Shown piece by piece: positions 1 to 11,849 of a stretch of 64,000 bases of DNA. The DNA comes from Stomoxys calcitrans (Eukaryota > Arthropoda > Insecta > Diptera > Muscidae). The stretch's first letter is position 1; each line of letters begins with the position of its first letter. Below the pieces are notes generated by a model that ran no database searches, was not told the DNA's origin, and worked only from the letters and a program-made list of their open reading frames with translations. The translations under genes and the position numbers were made by a program. The stretch is taken from contig NC_081552.1 in NCBI RefSeq assembly GCF_963082655.1, positions 199,900,894 through 199,964,893 on the forward strand. The letters run 5' to 3'.

Positions 1-478
1 CAAAATTTGGAAGAGTAAGTTGTGTTAAGGCCCTCGACATCCTTCTTCAATTTGGCTCAGTTCGGTTCAGATTTGAATATAGCTGCCATATAAACCGATC
101 TCTCAATTTAAGGTCTTGGGCCCATAAAAGTCGCATTTATTGTCCGATGTTTACCAAAATTTGGCACAATGAGTTGTGTTAAGCCCTTCGACCTCCTTCT
201 TCAATTTGGTTTAGATCGGTTAAGATTTGGATATAGCTGCCATATAGACCGATCTCTCGATATAAGGTTTTGGGTCCATAAAAGGCGCATTTATTGTACG
301 ATGTCGTCGAAATTTGGGACAGTGAGTTGTGTTAAGCCCCTCGACATCCTCTTTTAATTTTGGCTCCGATCGGTCCAGATTTAGATATAGCTGCCATATG
401 GACCGATCTCTCGATTTAAGGTCTTGAGCCCATAAAAGGTGCATTTATTGTACGATGTCGCCGAAATGTGGGTCATAA
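1..478 (+). repeat. Dispersed repeat family B (GATATAGCTGCC superfamily), partial array
   Basis: Three degenerate copies of a roughly 153-bp unit are visible. Each carries a GGATATAGCTGCCATAT core, then GACCGATCTCTCGATTTAAGG, 'cccataaaaggcgcatttatt' and 'gggacagtgagttgtgtt' segments. The array enters from before the window start, so its left end is not seen. The short ORFs here are read-through of the unit and carry no conserved domain. Confidence 0.85.
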
Positions 479-645
479 CGGAACACCGAATGCAAATTTT
501 CAGCCAAATCGGAAGAAAATTGCGGCTTCCAGGGGCTCACTAAGTCAAATCGGGAGATCGGTTTATATGGAGGCTATAACAGGTTATAGACCGATTTTTA
601 CGGTACTTAACACCACCATCCATTGGTGGTGGGTATAAAAATCTT
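479..645 (-). repeat. Dispersed repeat family C fragment, inverted relative to its neighbour
   Basis: The sequence switches orientation: 'cagccaaatcggaagaaaattgc' and 'gatcggtttatatgg' are the reverse-strand form of the same superfamily. It ends in the 'ccattggtggtgggtataaaaa' terminus seen on other copies. It lies head-to-head with the family B array just before it. Confidence 0.75.
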
Positions 646-689
646 TTTACGGTGAAAATCGACTTAAGAAAGGTTGTTGCAGGAATTGA

Positions 690-1372
690 CTAAAAAATTT
701 TAAACCATAAAATTTTTTTAAAAACTCTGCGGCCTATATGTATGTTGTCTGGACCCGCTTGATATGCCGCTTGAACAAGAGGTTCTCTCTTGTAGCGCTT
801 AAGGTTTCTGGCCTGTGGATACCTTTCCACAAGATGATGATTTGGATGGTTCCTGCGATAGCAGCCCAGAAGGCATTCCTTAGACAGCATGTAGTTATGT
901 CTCCACACGGTTAGGATCTTTGTCTCCTGATGAAGGCATTTCACGCGAGAATCGCAGTTCTGACAGATCGGAATATCATTCCAATGCGTGTCACATAGCT
1001 GCCGAGACCGCGCTGGAGCTGCATAACTTACCACAGGCGGGTCAGTTGTTTTGAAGGTGGCTAATAAGGTTTCTTTGTCAGCATCCCATGTGTTGACGGC
1101 AAATGACTAGAGGACCTTGTTTTTGCTTTTGATCTTATCTCAAATAGCTGTGGCATATGGGGAGAATGCGCAAAAGCTGTCCAAGATGACACCAAGTATT
1201 TTGGCACACTGGTCCGAATCTTTAATTTATCATCTATCACATTCAGCTCCTTACCCACCTCATGCATATTTGTAGTGAACAATGCGACTGAAGATTTAAT
1301 GCCATATATCTTCAAATCTTTTGCAGCGAAATACGTGGCAAGTTCGTTGAGGTAGACGTTTAACCTAACTTA
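690..1372 (-). pseudogene. Jockey-type LINE (family J1) RT C-terminal fragment
   Basis: Reverse-strand frames read NVYLNELATYFAAKDLKIY, ALFTTNMHEV, 'CDTHWNDIPICQN', MLSKECLLGCYRRNHPNHHL and YKREPLVQAAYQAG. These match the thumb and C-terminal part of jockey-clade ORF2 proteins, downstream of the YADD box. Several frameshifts and stops break it, and both the 5' part (endonuclease, palm) and the zinc-knuckle end are absent. The same family recurs at 20400-20890 and 40921-42990. Confidence 0.8.
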
Positions 1373-1374
1373 AT

Positions 1375-2826
1375 AAATTTTCACTCTGAAAATTTCTTCA
1401 GTAAATTAAGTGAAAATTTTCACAGTGAAATTTTTATATCCGACACCAGTTTTAGTAAATTTTCAATGTGAAATTTTTTTTTGGAAATTTTCAATGTGAA
1501 ATTTTTTATAGTTAATTTTCACTGTGAAACTTTTTTTTAGTAAATTTTTAATGTGAACATTTCTTTTGAAAATTTTCATTTTAAAAATTCTTTAGATAAT
1601 TTTCACTCTGAAAGTTGCTTTAGTAAATTTTCACTCTGAAAATTGCTTTAGTAAATTTTCACTCTGAAAATTTCTTTAGTAAATTTTCACTCTGAAAATT
1701 TCTTTAGTAAATTTTCACTCTGAAAATTTCTTTAGTAAATTTTCACTCTGAAAATTTCTTTAGTAAATTTTCACTCTGAAAATTTCTTTAGTAAATTTTC
1801 ACTCTGAAAATTTCTTTAGTAAATTTTCACTCTGAAAATTTCTTTAGTAAATTTTCACTCTGAAAATTTCTTTAGTAAATTTTCACTCTGAAAATTTCTT
1901 TAGTAAATTTTCACTCTGGAAATTTCTTTAGTAAATTTTCACTCTGAAAATTTCTTTAGTAAATTTTCACTCTGAAAATTTCTTTAGTAAATTTTCACTC
2001 TGAAAATTTCTTTAGTAAATTTTCACTCTGAAAATTTCTTTAGTAAATTTTCACTCTGAAAATTTCTTTAGTAAATTTTCACTCTGAAAATTTCTTTAGT
2101 AAATTTTCACTCTGAAAATTTCTTTAGTAAATTTTCACTCTGAAAATTTCTTTAGTAAATTTTCACTCTGAAAATTTCTTTAGTAAATTTTCACTCTGAA
2201 AATTTCTTTAGTAAATTTTCACTCTGAAAATTTCTTTAGTAAATTTTCACTCTGAAAATTTCTTTAGTAAATTTTCACTCTGAAAATTTCTTTAGTAAAT
2301 TTTCACTCTGAAAATTTCTTTAGTAAATTTTCACTCTGAAAATTTCTTTAGTAAATTTTCACTCTGAAAATTTCTTTAGTAAATTTTCACTCTGAAAATT
2401 TCTTTAGTAAATTTTCACTCTGAAAATTTCTTTAGTAAATTTTCACTCTGAAAATTTCTTTAGTAAATTTTCACTGTGAAAGTTTCTTTAGTAAATTTTC
2501 ACTGTGAACGTTTCTTTAGTAAATTTTCACTGTGAAAGTTTCTTTAGTAAATTTTCACTGTGAAAGTTTCTTTAGTAAATTTTCACTGTGAAAGTTTCTT
2601 TAGTAAATTTTCACTGTGAAAGTTTCATTAGTAAATTTTCACTGTGAAAGTTTCTTTAGTAAATTTTCACTGTGAAAGTTTCTTAAGTAAATTTTCACTG
2701 TGAAAGTTTCTTTAGTAAATTTTCACTGTGAAAGTTTCTTTAGTAAATTTTCACTGTGAAAGTTTCTTTAGTAAATTTTCACTGTGAAAGTTTCTTTAGT
2801 AAATTTTCACTGTGAAAATTTCTTTA
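1375..2826. repeat. 28-bp tandem satellite, about 44 copies plus degenerate copies
   Basis: Successive AAATTTTCAC occurrences are exactly 28 bp apart over most of 1594-2826 (for example 1681 to 1709). Before that lie diverged copies of variable spacing. Each unit has a perfect dyad AAATTTTCA-CTC-TGAAAATTT. From about 2470 the unit changes as a block to TTTTCACTGTGAAAGTTT, so two homogeneous subfamilies lie side by side. There are no spacers between units. Confidence 0.97.
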
Positions 2827-2832
2827 AACCGA

Positions 2833-2873
2833 TACCCGATCCAAAGTTCGGCCCGGCCCAGCTTAACGCCTTT
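2833..2873 (+). repeat. Terminal fragment of family B directly abutting the satellite
   Basis: It contains 'aaagttcggcccggccc' followed by 'aacgcctttttccttgtt', the hairpin-bearing end of family B (compare 11850-11890 and 55510-55550). The 28-bp array therefore runs straight into a mobile-element terminus and may have expanded inside such an element. Confidence 0.6.
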
Positions 2874-3118
2874 TTCCTTGTTGTAGTTGTCTTCATTAAA
2901 GTTGTTATGGATTTTTTTCTGTGTACTCAACCTTTCGATGCTGCTGTTCAAACAAATTTTTAAACCATTTGTCCAACTCTCATGCGTTATAATTAAAGCC
3001 AGCATCATATAAACTCTTATGTAAAAAATGATAAACTACGATACCAAACAGATTATTCGAAAGGACTTATTTTAATTTCATGGAAATTTGTTGCAGTGGC
3101 TGTAATGGCATTGCAGAG

Positions 3119-3392
3119 TAAATTGCAAATTTTGCCCATGAACATTCCACTAAGGAGCAGGGGCAAACATCTCACATATCAATGAGTGCAGTCCGATTCA
3201 AGTTTTGAGGTCAATGATAAAGGTCCTCATTTTTTCCTCTTTGGAGAGATGTTTTACATGGATACAGCATTGGGAAGGGAAAACCACCGCTGAACATTTT
3301 TTCGATTGTCTCGCCAGGATTCGAACCCAGGCGTTCAGCGTCATGGGCGGACATGCTAACCTCTGCGCTACGGTGATCTCCATTTGCTTAGA
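3119..3392 (-). mobile_element. SINE1 (tRNA-derived SINE), near full length
   Basis: On the minus strand the head reads GTAGCGCAGAGGTTAGCATG (A box) and GGTTCGAATCCTGGCGAGAC (B box). Next come the shared 'gcggtggttttcc' body, a TTGAATCGGACTGCACTCAT segment and the tail 'cttagtggaatgttcatggg' plus 'caaaatttgcaattt'. An internal deletion removes the GCACGCCGTTCGGACTCGG section. Nine further full or partial copies occur in the window. Confidence 0.85.
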
Positions 3393-3429
3393 ATTAGATA
3401 TATCTCGCACTTCGTACTTTTAGGGTAGG

Positions 3430-4085
3430 TGTAGGGTATTATAAAGACGGCACCGCCCGACTATTGGCTTTCCTTACTGGTTCAATATAAGCTAGTAACA
3501 TACAGCCAATATATATATGTAAATGTTCGCCAAGTCACTGATGCGAAAACGCAACACCTGTCTAAAATAGGCTAAGAGGGTCCATCAACGCACTATCTCA
3601 TACCATTTGGACGCCGGCAAGAAGTCCTTGAGTCTGACTGGACTTACCCTCTAGTGGCCAAAAGATGAAAGATCCAAGTATTCTATTTCTACTACGACTT
3701 AAGCTGAACATTGGCAGAGGAAATGAAAGCTACCTTCCGGAACGTCAGTGCTATGACACCATCGACAGATATTAACATTTCTGATGTCCATGCGGATTAA
3801 ATGTGTACTTAATTTGTAGTAATGCCCACCCAGAGGCATCTTCTCCAAAGATAATAGCGCAAACATGCAAAAGTCTTGATCGTTCACCCCAAAGCCTTTA
3901 AGTATGCTCACAGCCTACCGCGTCATTTTAGCGATTCAACTATTTCTCTTTGTATCACACCTCAAGCATATAGAAGATTCCCGCGAGAGGTGGATACACG
4001 TCTGTTGCCGACACCATTGGCAGATTCCCCGATTGGGTAGGTTTTATTCCATACTATAATAAATGTTAAGTTAAACAAACAAAGA
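3430..4085 (-). pseudogene. LINE fragment with RNase H-proximal zinc-knuckle remnant
   Basis: The reverse strand at 3699-3911 reads GGHYYKLSTHLIRMDIRNVN then CRWCHSTDVPEGSFHFLCQC. This is the C-x2-C...H-x4-C arrangement found at the end of R1/I-type LINE ORF2 proteins after RNase H. No other catalytic motif survives. The clade is uncertain. Confidence 0.55.
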
Positions 4086-4547
4086 ATTCTTTCTAAATTG
4101 AACTCCATGCGGTTTTCATTATAACTTGTCATGTTTCATCATTAGTTGGCAGTAGCAATTCCAGGTTATTTCAAACTTAATGTAGTTTCACATAAAGCCT
4201 TTCATAAATTCATGTTGCAATAAAAATATTGAAAATAAGGAAAACTCAAATTATTCCCCCTTTATACTAGTATTTCTCTAATATTCTTCTCCATACATAG
4301 TTTTCATATACAAAAAGCTTAAAATATAGCATAACTTTAGGCGAAACATTTTTCTAATTATCTGATACACACACAGAGTTCTCTTTTCAAATAATCCCAT
4401 GTGGTCTACTTAGACTTTTGTAACTATTTTCTAATTATAAACTTCATTAAACTAATTCTATGCAAACAAACTGTATGTTGTGTGATAGTAAAACTTGTAT
4501 GTGCTAAAATAAAAACAAACGGAAAATATACACATATAATTTTTTTC
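4086..4547. other. AT-rich stretch, nothing recognised
   Basis: About 460 bp of low-complexity AT-rich sequence. The small ORF at 4401-4640 has no motif and runs into the next repeat. Confidence 0.5.
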
Positions 4548-5262
4548 ATACCCTTCACCATAGGATGGGGGTGTACTTATTTCGTCATTCTGTTTGTAAC
4601 TCATCGAAATATTCTCCTAGGACCCCATAAAGGATTGTAAATGGGCCATATGGGTCCATGTTTTGATGTAGCTGCCATATAAACCGATCTTGGATCTTGA
4701 CTTCTTGAGCCAGTAGAGGGCGCAATTCTCATTGGATTTTTCTGAAATTTTGCACGAGGTGTTTTGAAGTGACTTTCAATAGCTGTGCTAAGTATAGTCC
4801 AAATCGGTTGATAACCTGACATACCTGCCACAACAACCGATCTAGGATCTTGACTTCTTAAGCTTCTAGCAATTCTCATCCGATTTGGCTGAAATTTTGC
4901 ATGATGTGTTCTACTATGACTTTCAACAACTGTGCTAAATATGGTTTAAAACAGTCCATAACCTGATATAGCTGCCATATAAACTGATCTGGGCTCTTGA
5001 GTCCTTGAGCCTCTAGAGGGTGCAATATACAATTCTTATTCGATTTGGCTGAAATTTTTAATAACGACTTCAACTATGTTCTCCGACATTCAATTCAATT
5101 ATGGCCCGAATCGGACCATAACTTGATATATCTTCAATTGCATAGCAATTATTTCCATTTATACTTTGTTTGCCTGAAAAGAGATACCGGGAAAATAACT
5201 CGACAAATGCGTTCCATGGTGGAGGGTATGTAAGATTCGGCCCGGCCGGACATGTTTTAGTT
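4548..5262 (+). mobile_element. Family A element (GATATAGCTGCC superfamily), compact copy
   Basis: It starts at ATACCCTTCACCATAGGATG, as other family A elements do. It has three degenerate internal units (GATATAGCTGCCATATAAAC, 'gggcgcaattctcatc', 'ctgaaattttgca') and ends in CCATGGTGGAGGGTATG with a diverged GGCCCGGCCGGA hairpin. No coding capacity is seen. Confidence 0.85.
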
Positions 5263-5566
5263 TTATATATGTTTTTGTTGTTTATTAATCCTGAACGCCT
5301 GAATGTATGCAATTACCAAGAGAAAATTTCTGTTCGTTCGTTTTTGCAATAAGTTTCATAAAGAACATCAGAAAACATGGAAACAACTTTTTTGTGTTCG
5401 CCACTTTACAATTTATATTTCCAATGCACTAGCAAATTGTCATATATAAGCGTAGATATTGTGGTAATATGCAAAATCAAGCACCAGTTTCGTTTACTAA
5501 AGAAAGTTTAAATGTGAACTCAAGGTGATACGATGTTCACGGGTAAATTTGTTATTTGTAATATCG
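5263..5566. other. Unassigned AT-rich spacer
   Basis: No repeat family, motif or coding signal recognised. Confidence 0.4.
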
Positions 5567-5735
5567 GGCGCCCCGGTAGCCGAGTTGGTAACGTGCTTGG
5601 ATTACTAGTGCAGGGGTCGTGATATCACAATGGACCTAAATTTGTCTAAAACAATGCGCAATTTAATGTTTTTATAAACACCACCATTAAATGGGGTGAG
5701 CCGTATTGGTGGGTGGAATATTGTCTTAACACTTA
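5567..5735 (+). mobile_element. SINE2 copy with the B-box segment deleted
   Basis: The head GGTAGCCGAGTTGGTAACGTG resembles a tRNA A-box arm. It is followed by 'cttggattactagtgcagggg', then jumps to ATATCACAATGGACCTAAAT. In the copy at 40586-40738 the intervening sequence contains GGTTCGATTCCCGCC, so that B-box region is missing here. The tail beyond 5660 is unlike the other copy. Confidence 0.6.
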
Positions 5736-6640
5736 AATCTATGTTTCTTTATCTATGATAACACTGTCACCATTCTCACAAGTAGCCAATTTTCAGCAAG
5801 CCAAATAAAGCCTTAACGTTATTATGCATGCCTAAACATGTATAGAAAAAATTCTCGCAACGAATTTCATTGCATATGTTGAAGGCTGTTTTAGCTCAAG
5901 CAAATATATTCACATGCAAAATAAGCAAATATGCTGCTGACTTGTTTTTTGTTCGCTGATATTTTTGTCAAAGTTTTTTATTTTGCATATCTGCTTTGCA
6001 ACGGAATGTGCAAGGTATGGTAGGAGTAGTAGTCTTATTTACATTCAAATGTATGCAAACGCCAACCAAGTACCCTCAACCCAACTCCCACACACAACCC
6101 CCCAACCCCCTAGTTTGTTGAATGTTTTAAACCTTTTTTATTGCACCAGCTCGCATCAGCAAATGCGCATCTCATTTGGAGTGTAAACTTAGTGAGTGTT
6201 CAAACTTTACTGAATATAAATTTACACGAATAAGGTCATGGCCACCTTAATATATGCTACAACTTGCAATAAAACAAGAATTTATCTACGTTCTTCTTTT
6301 TTCGTCAAGGGAGGCCAGAAGTGCGCACATGAACCTAAGTAAATTTCCCAAAGATGAGGAGACCCTATGACAATTTTTGGCCTAGTTAAAGGTGTTTTGG
6401 GCAATGCTGTATCAAAAAGTATAGCATACATTTAGGCATTACAAATTGAGGAACATCATTGCATATGTAAAGAACTTAAATTATGTTTGAACAAAAATGT
6501 GGACACTCATTGTAAATGAGGGAAATGAAAAAGGCAATAAAATTGGGTATAAATAGAAGTGAGTCAGTTATATGAGCACAGGAGCGTACTAGCATATGTT
6601 GGGTTCGAAATGGGATCTAAATCCGAGAAGACTGTACAGA
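5736..6640. other. Unassigned AT-rich stretch
   Basis: No recognisable repeat or gene. A CCCCCAACCCCC-rich patch lies near 6080-6110. Short ORFs show no family resemblance. Confidence 0.4.
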
Positions 6641-8240
6641 GCTATACCAAGTTTTTGACCGATATGGACCGTACTTTCCATGAGCGTTACGAGTCTTAGA
6701 AAAATACCACCTCCACCACCACCTTTCAGGCAAATTGAGCAATTTCAGGCAATCGAGCGCTCCAGAGGTTCAAAAAGTCAAACTGGGAAATCGTTTTATA
6801 TGGCAGCTATATCAGGTTATCAACCGATTAAGACCATATTAAAAACTGTTGTTGGAAGTCATACCAAAATGAGATATGCAAAATTTCAACCATATTGGAT
6901 GAGAATTACGCCCTCTAGAAGCCCCAGAAGTCTAATCGGGAGACCGGTTGATATGGCGGCTATATTAGGTTATGGACTGATTTGGACCATACTTGGCACA
7001 CTTGTTGGAAGTCATACCAAAACACTTCATGCAAAATTTCAGCCAAATCGGATAAGCATTGCGCCCTCTAGAAGCCCAATAAGTCAGGACCCATGATCGG
7101 TTTATATGGCACAATATCAGGTTATCAACCGATTTAGATAATACTTTATACAGTTGTTAGGAGTCATATCATAATTACTCATGCAAGATTTCAGCCAAAT
7201 CGGATAGGAATTGCGCCCTCCAGAAATCAAGACCCAAAGTAGGTTTATATGGTAGCTATATCTGGTTATCAACCGACCATACCATACCTGGTACAGTTCT
7301 TGGGAGTCAAAATAAAACACTTCATGCAAAATTTCGGCCAAATCGGGTAAGAATTGCGCCCTCTAGAAGCTCAAGATTCAAGATCAGTTTATATGGCGCT
7401 TATATCAGGTTATGAAACGATTTAGACCATATTTCCAAAATTTCAGCCAAATCGGATAAGAATTGCGCCCTCTAGAAGCTCAAGAAGTCAAGATCGGTTT
7501 ATATGGCAGCTATATCAAAACATGGACCGATATGGCCCATCTACAGTTCCAAATGACCTCCAACCCAAGTCGGATAGGAATTGCGCCCTCTAGAAACTCT
7601 ATTAAAGTCAAGACCCAAGTTCGGTTTGTATGGCAGCTATATCAGGTTATCAACTGACCATACCATACTTGGCACAATTGTTGGTAGTCGTACCAAAACA
7701 CTTTATGCTAAATTTCGGCCAAATCGGATAAGCATTGCGCCCTCTAGAAGCTCAAGAAGTCAAGACACAAGGTCGGTTTATATGGCAGCTATATCAGATT
7801 ATCAACCGATTTAGACCATAGTTGAAACAGTTGTTGGAAGTCAAGAAGCCCAAGAGGTCTAATCGGGAGATCGGTTTACATGGCGGCTATTTCGGGTTAT
7901 GGTTTGATTTAGACCATGCTTGGCCAGTGCTTGGAAGTCACAACAAAACTCTTAAGATGTCAAGATCCAAGATCGGTGGACCGATTTGTCCATTTACAAT
8001 CCCAACTGACCTACAATAGTAAGAAGTATTTCTTTAAAATTTCAAGCGCCTATCTTTACTCCTTCGAAAGTTAGCGTGCTCTTGATAGACGGACGGACGG
8101 GCGGACATGGATAGATTGACTTAAAGTGTCATGACTATCAAGAACATATATACGTTATGGGGTCTTAGACGCTTCTTTCGAAGTGTTACAAACGGAATGA
8201 CGAAATTAGTATGGCCCCATCCTATGGTGGAGGGTATAAA
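6640..8240 (-). mobile_element. Large family A element or cluster with about ten internal units
   Basis: Reverse-strand units repeat 'gatcggtttatatggcagc', 'ggttatcaaccgattta', 'aatttcagccaaatcgg' and 'attgcgccctctagaag'. The right end reads GGACGGACGGGCGGACATGG, then GTATGGCCCCATCCTATGG and TGGAGGGTATAAAAA, the standard terminus. Several units are truncated. ORFs of 60-140 codons here are read-through of the repeat. Confidence 0.85.
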
Positions 8241-9889
8241 AATCAATTATAAAACGTATTGCAATTTATCAATATAATTTATTTCAATTTGCCTATAATT
8301 GACCTGTCACAACAGTCCATCTGCTAATTTAATATATATTTAAAATAAATGAAAACATTAAATTATAATATTTATGTATATATACATATAATATTATGTG
8401 AACACATGATTGACCGCCAGGAGGAGGTGTTTTTTGGACATTGAGTATAAAACTAATTAAGTTTTCTTCAATGTCTGACATTTGGATAGGGGCAAACTCA
8501 TTCTTATAAAATATCGAATTATTTTTTTTATACTTAATTTGCATATACAAATATGTTAGCTGTAAGCAGCTTTGTTAACATTAATGAAAGGATGTTTGAT
8601 TGCGCTACTAAATATATTGGACACTGTTGTTATATCAAATGATTAATGGAAAAGAATTTGAGATGTTTATCTTTAAGCTTGGTACAATTTGATTTTCATT
8701 GAAACTTTCCTTGAAATGTTGATGAAACTTCAAATCGAGATTTCCATAAGAATTTTTTTTTTTCGTTTCCACAGAAAAGCTCATACCAATTCAATTTGCA
8801 TTTCATAGAAAATTTAATTAAAATTAGTTTTTTTTTTCTTTTTTTTTTGAAAGAAAATCATTTCAGAAGATTGTATTCTTTGGAAATTTTCTTTGAATAT
8901 TGAGTTTCCTACAACATTTTTCTTCATATTATAACGAAAATATAAATCTTCCCCAACTTTAGTTTCCATTTAAAATGTAATATTAAGTTCTTTCATCCCT
9001 TAGCAGCTTTTATAAGTAATTAATTTTGATAAGAAGGTTTCAACATAGCGCTGAACTTATTTTGCATAATTTTTACAATCTCGAAATTATAAAAGTTTTA
9101 ATTTTCTTATCTGCCACAGCCGGAATACTCTATGGATTAATTACCAAAAGATCATAGCATACCTTAGGGCACTATGTATGTGTATGTGTTGTTGTTGTTA
9201 AACAATTAACTTGAAGTGCTAGCACATACCTTCAGTTTTGATGTATGCCAACAAAGATACTCCCACCCTACTATCTTCAACTTCAATGAAATCTTGAAAT
9301 AGTTTTAAAAAAATCTGTATTCAACTCCTAAAAGTATGCGTTGCACAAAATGTTATTTGAACGCCAGCAAGTATGTTCAAAGTATTTTAATGAATTGTTG
9401 CCATAAAATACTTTAAGAGCAAAAAAAAATGCTCAACAGTTTAAAAGTTATACCAGTTTTGCTTACAGCGCATATCAAATGCATAGTTTTTAGTTTAGAG
9501 AGGTAAGAGGTAAGATAAAGGGAGAATTGTGTTATAAACATAAAATTTTTATGCACATTTATTATTTAATAGCAAGAAATTAAAGTTTCCTTTAAAAACC
9601 CCTATCACCTCTTATCTCACTCTCCCCCTCCTTATGCATTGTTTCTTTATATACATTGAGATTAAGTATGCTGTTTTTTTTTTTACTTTGCAAAATATTT
9701 GAAGAACTATTTAGTAGGAATTTAATCAAAGAAATTTTGTGTTGCATACTTGAGGGGTTAGGAAGTTTTTTTTTTTGCATTGCATATTTATTGAAATTGC
9801 TAGTTTTTGTGTGTTAATAGCTTGTCATAAAAACATTTTAATGAAAATTCCTTGTGTTTCTTTGTTAATAAAAGAAACATATTTATTTT
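8241..9889. other. AT-rich stretch without a recognised feature
   Basis: Homopolymer runs of A and T and a short GTTGTTGTTGTT run near 9189. I see no exon signal supported on both sides and no transposon motif. Confidence 0.4.
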
Positions 9890-10487
9890 AGTCATAAACG
9901 CGTGCTAAGTTCGGCCGGGCCAAATCTTGGGAACCCACCATGGTGGTGGGGTTCTGCTAAAAATGTATACAAAATAAATCAAGTTGTAGGCCATAATTTT
10001 ATTCTACATACCAAACTTCTGTCAAACCAACAAAAATTAAAGCTTCTAGGAAACGAACAAGGGTGATCGAGAGACCGGTTTACATGGGAGCTATATCAGG
10101 TTATAGACCGATTTGAACCGTACTTGACGCAGTTGTTGGAAGTCATAATAGAACAAAACACTCCGTGCGAAATGGCAGCAACCTAATGTTGCTGCCATAT
10201 AAACCGATCTCCCGATATGACATCTTGAGCCCTTGGAAGCCGAAATTGTTACCCGATTGGGCTGAAATTGTGTGCGTAGTATATTGCTACGACTTCCAAT
10301 ATCAATGGTAAGTATAGTTCAAATCTGTCTCTAACCGATATGGTTCCAATATAAACGGATTTCCCGATTTGTCTTCTAGGGACCCTAGAAGTAAATTTTT
10401 CATGATTTTGCGAATTAAGTATGCCCTTTAACGAAGTTCACTTAAGTACATTTTAAGCAAGGTTCGGCCCAGCACATTTTTACTTGT
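9890..10487. mobile_element. Family C element with inverted ends
   Basis: The left end reads ACGCGTGCTAAGTTCGGCCG. The right end reads GGTTCGGCCCAGCACATTTT then TACTTGTTT, its approximate reverse complement. Between them units run first in one and then in the other orientation ('gttatagaccgatttgaacc' then 'ccatataaaccgatctcc'), so the element has a foldback layout of about 600 bp. Confidence 0.7.
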
Positions 10488-10494
10488 TTCGTCC

Positions 10495-10780
10495 TTAGGT
10501 TAGGTTAGGCTGAAAAGAGGGTCCGGATCCACCCTCTTTCCAACCCATGGAGATACACCCCATGCCACTATGGGCATACACCTAAGCAAGTTATCGGCTT
10601 TGTTTAGTCCTTACCTCGTTCTTTAAATTGAGCCAATTAGAAAACTCCATCGGATTGGCATATGGCGTATTGGACAGCCAATTTCTTGGTTTACACATGC
10701 TTTTTTGACGGTGCCGTGTCCCTATTTTATAAAATTGGAATTTTGTTATGAACTCTTATTATGAAATTTTGTGAGTAAGA
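10495..10780 (-). mobile_element. 3' end of LINE family L4 with (CCTAA)3 tail
   Basis: On the + strand (TTAGG)3 is followed by 'ctgaaaagagggtccgg', 'catgccactatgggcataca' and 'cctaagcaagttatcggctt'. The same block occurs at 29214 and 48533, where it is followed by RNase H coding sequence. This is therefore a 5'-truncated L4 insertion that kept only the 3' UTR and tail. Confidence 0.7.
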
Positions 10781-10885
10781 AACACCCTTAGTATAGTACA
10801 TTAGCATAGTACATGAAGATTTCTAACCATACATTAAACAAAATCCACAAAAAAGCACTAAACCTAAAAGACATCCCCAGTCAAC

Positions 10886-11112
10886 ACAATTTCTCCTAAT
10901 GCTGGCAACATTTGTGAGGTATTATGCCATGTAAAATCTTCTCTCCAAAGAGGTGTCGCACTGCGGCACGCCTTTTGGACTCGGCTTTAAAAAGGAGGCC
11001 CCTTATCATTGAGTCTAACTTGAATCGGACTGCACTCATTGATATGATGTCCATGTTCCTTTGTGAAATGTTCCTTAGTGAAATGTTCATGGGCAAAATT
11101 TGCAATTGTCAG
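10886..11112 (+). mobile_element. SINE1 copy lacking the tRNA-like head
   Basis: It begins at TCTCCTAATGCTGGCAACAT and continues through GTGTCGCACTGCGGCACGCC, CTTGAATCGGACTGCACTCA and the tail ATGTTCATGGGCAAAATTTG. It is a 5'-truncated retroposon. An extra 'tgttcctttgtgaaa' partly duplicates the tail motif. Confidence 0.8.
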
Positions 11113-11739
11113 TCAACACAATTTAGGGAGCCGTTTTTTTTTTAGAGTGTCATATACATTCATGCTTCACAAAGGCCATGCCATCGGCTTCGCTAATAGA
11201 GAATACACCAACTAAATGAGAAATAAAATAATAATAAGAAGAGAAGAAGGGTTTGTTTACCAAAATGGCAAACCACAATTGCATCATGACCAACAAGAGC
11301 ATTGTAGCATGCAGTAGCCATGAAGAGAATTGAATTTTATATGTAAAACTCGTATCCTTTGAGTCCTCCCTTTGAAGCAAATTCGTTAGATTCATTTCAG
11401 TTGAACTGGCTTGGGTAGCATGTCTGGCGACATATTTATGGTCGAAAGTCCCTTCCCGATAGATGCAACGAGGAATAAAACCAAAAATTATGACCCAAAA
11501 CTGGGTGAATGTGGTTGGTTAGTCAGTTCAAAGGCGTTAAAAGGGAGTTGGGCATTTGTTTACATATTTTATTGCAACTTGATTTAATTAAAATAGAAAA
11601 TACAATGCAAAGTAAGGGTATAGTATTTAAAACAAAAAAAAATATATATATATACATATGAGTATATATATGTTTTTTTTTTGTTGCATATTTTTAGGTG
11701 ACAATATTTGAATTTTATGCTGCAGCTTATGGTCAAATG
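11113..11739. other. Unassigned stretch with an AT dinucleotide patch
   Basis: An AT-rich spacer. (TA)n-like sequence lies near 11641-11670. No gene recognised. Confidence 0.4.
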
Positions 11740-11845
11740 TATAGGTTAAGTTGAAAGGGGGATGTGGATATTAACCCACCAAACATGCCAGTATGTCTGC
11801 CTATGACGCTGAACGCCTGGGTTCGAATCCTGGCAAGAAAATCAG
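11740..11845 (+). repeat. Chimera: L4 3'-end remnant joined to a SINE1 head
   Basis: 'ggttaagttgaaaggggga' and 'ggatattaacccaccaaaca' match the L4 3' UTR read toward its tail. Immediately after comes 'gtctgcctatgacgctgaac' and GGGTTCGAATCCTGGC, the SINE1 B-box region, which stops after about 50 bp. The next repeat begins at about 11850. Confidence 0.65.
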
Positions 11846-11849
11846 TACA

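Noticed and set aside
1594..2826. CRISPR-like array of 28-bp repeats
   Set aside because: Units are contiguous with no spacers; it is a satellite.
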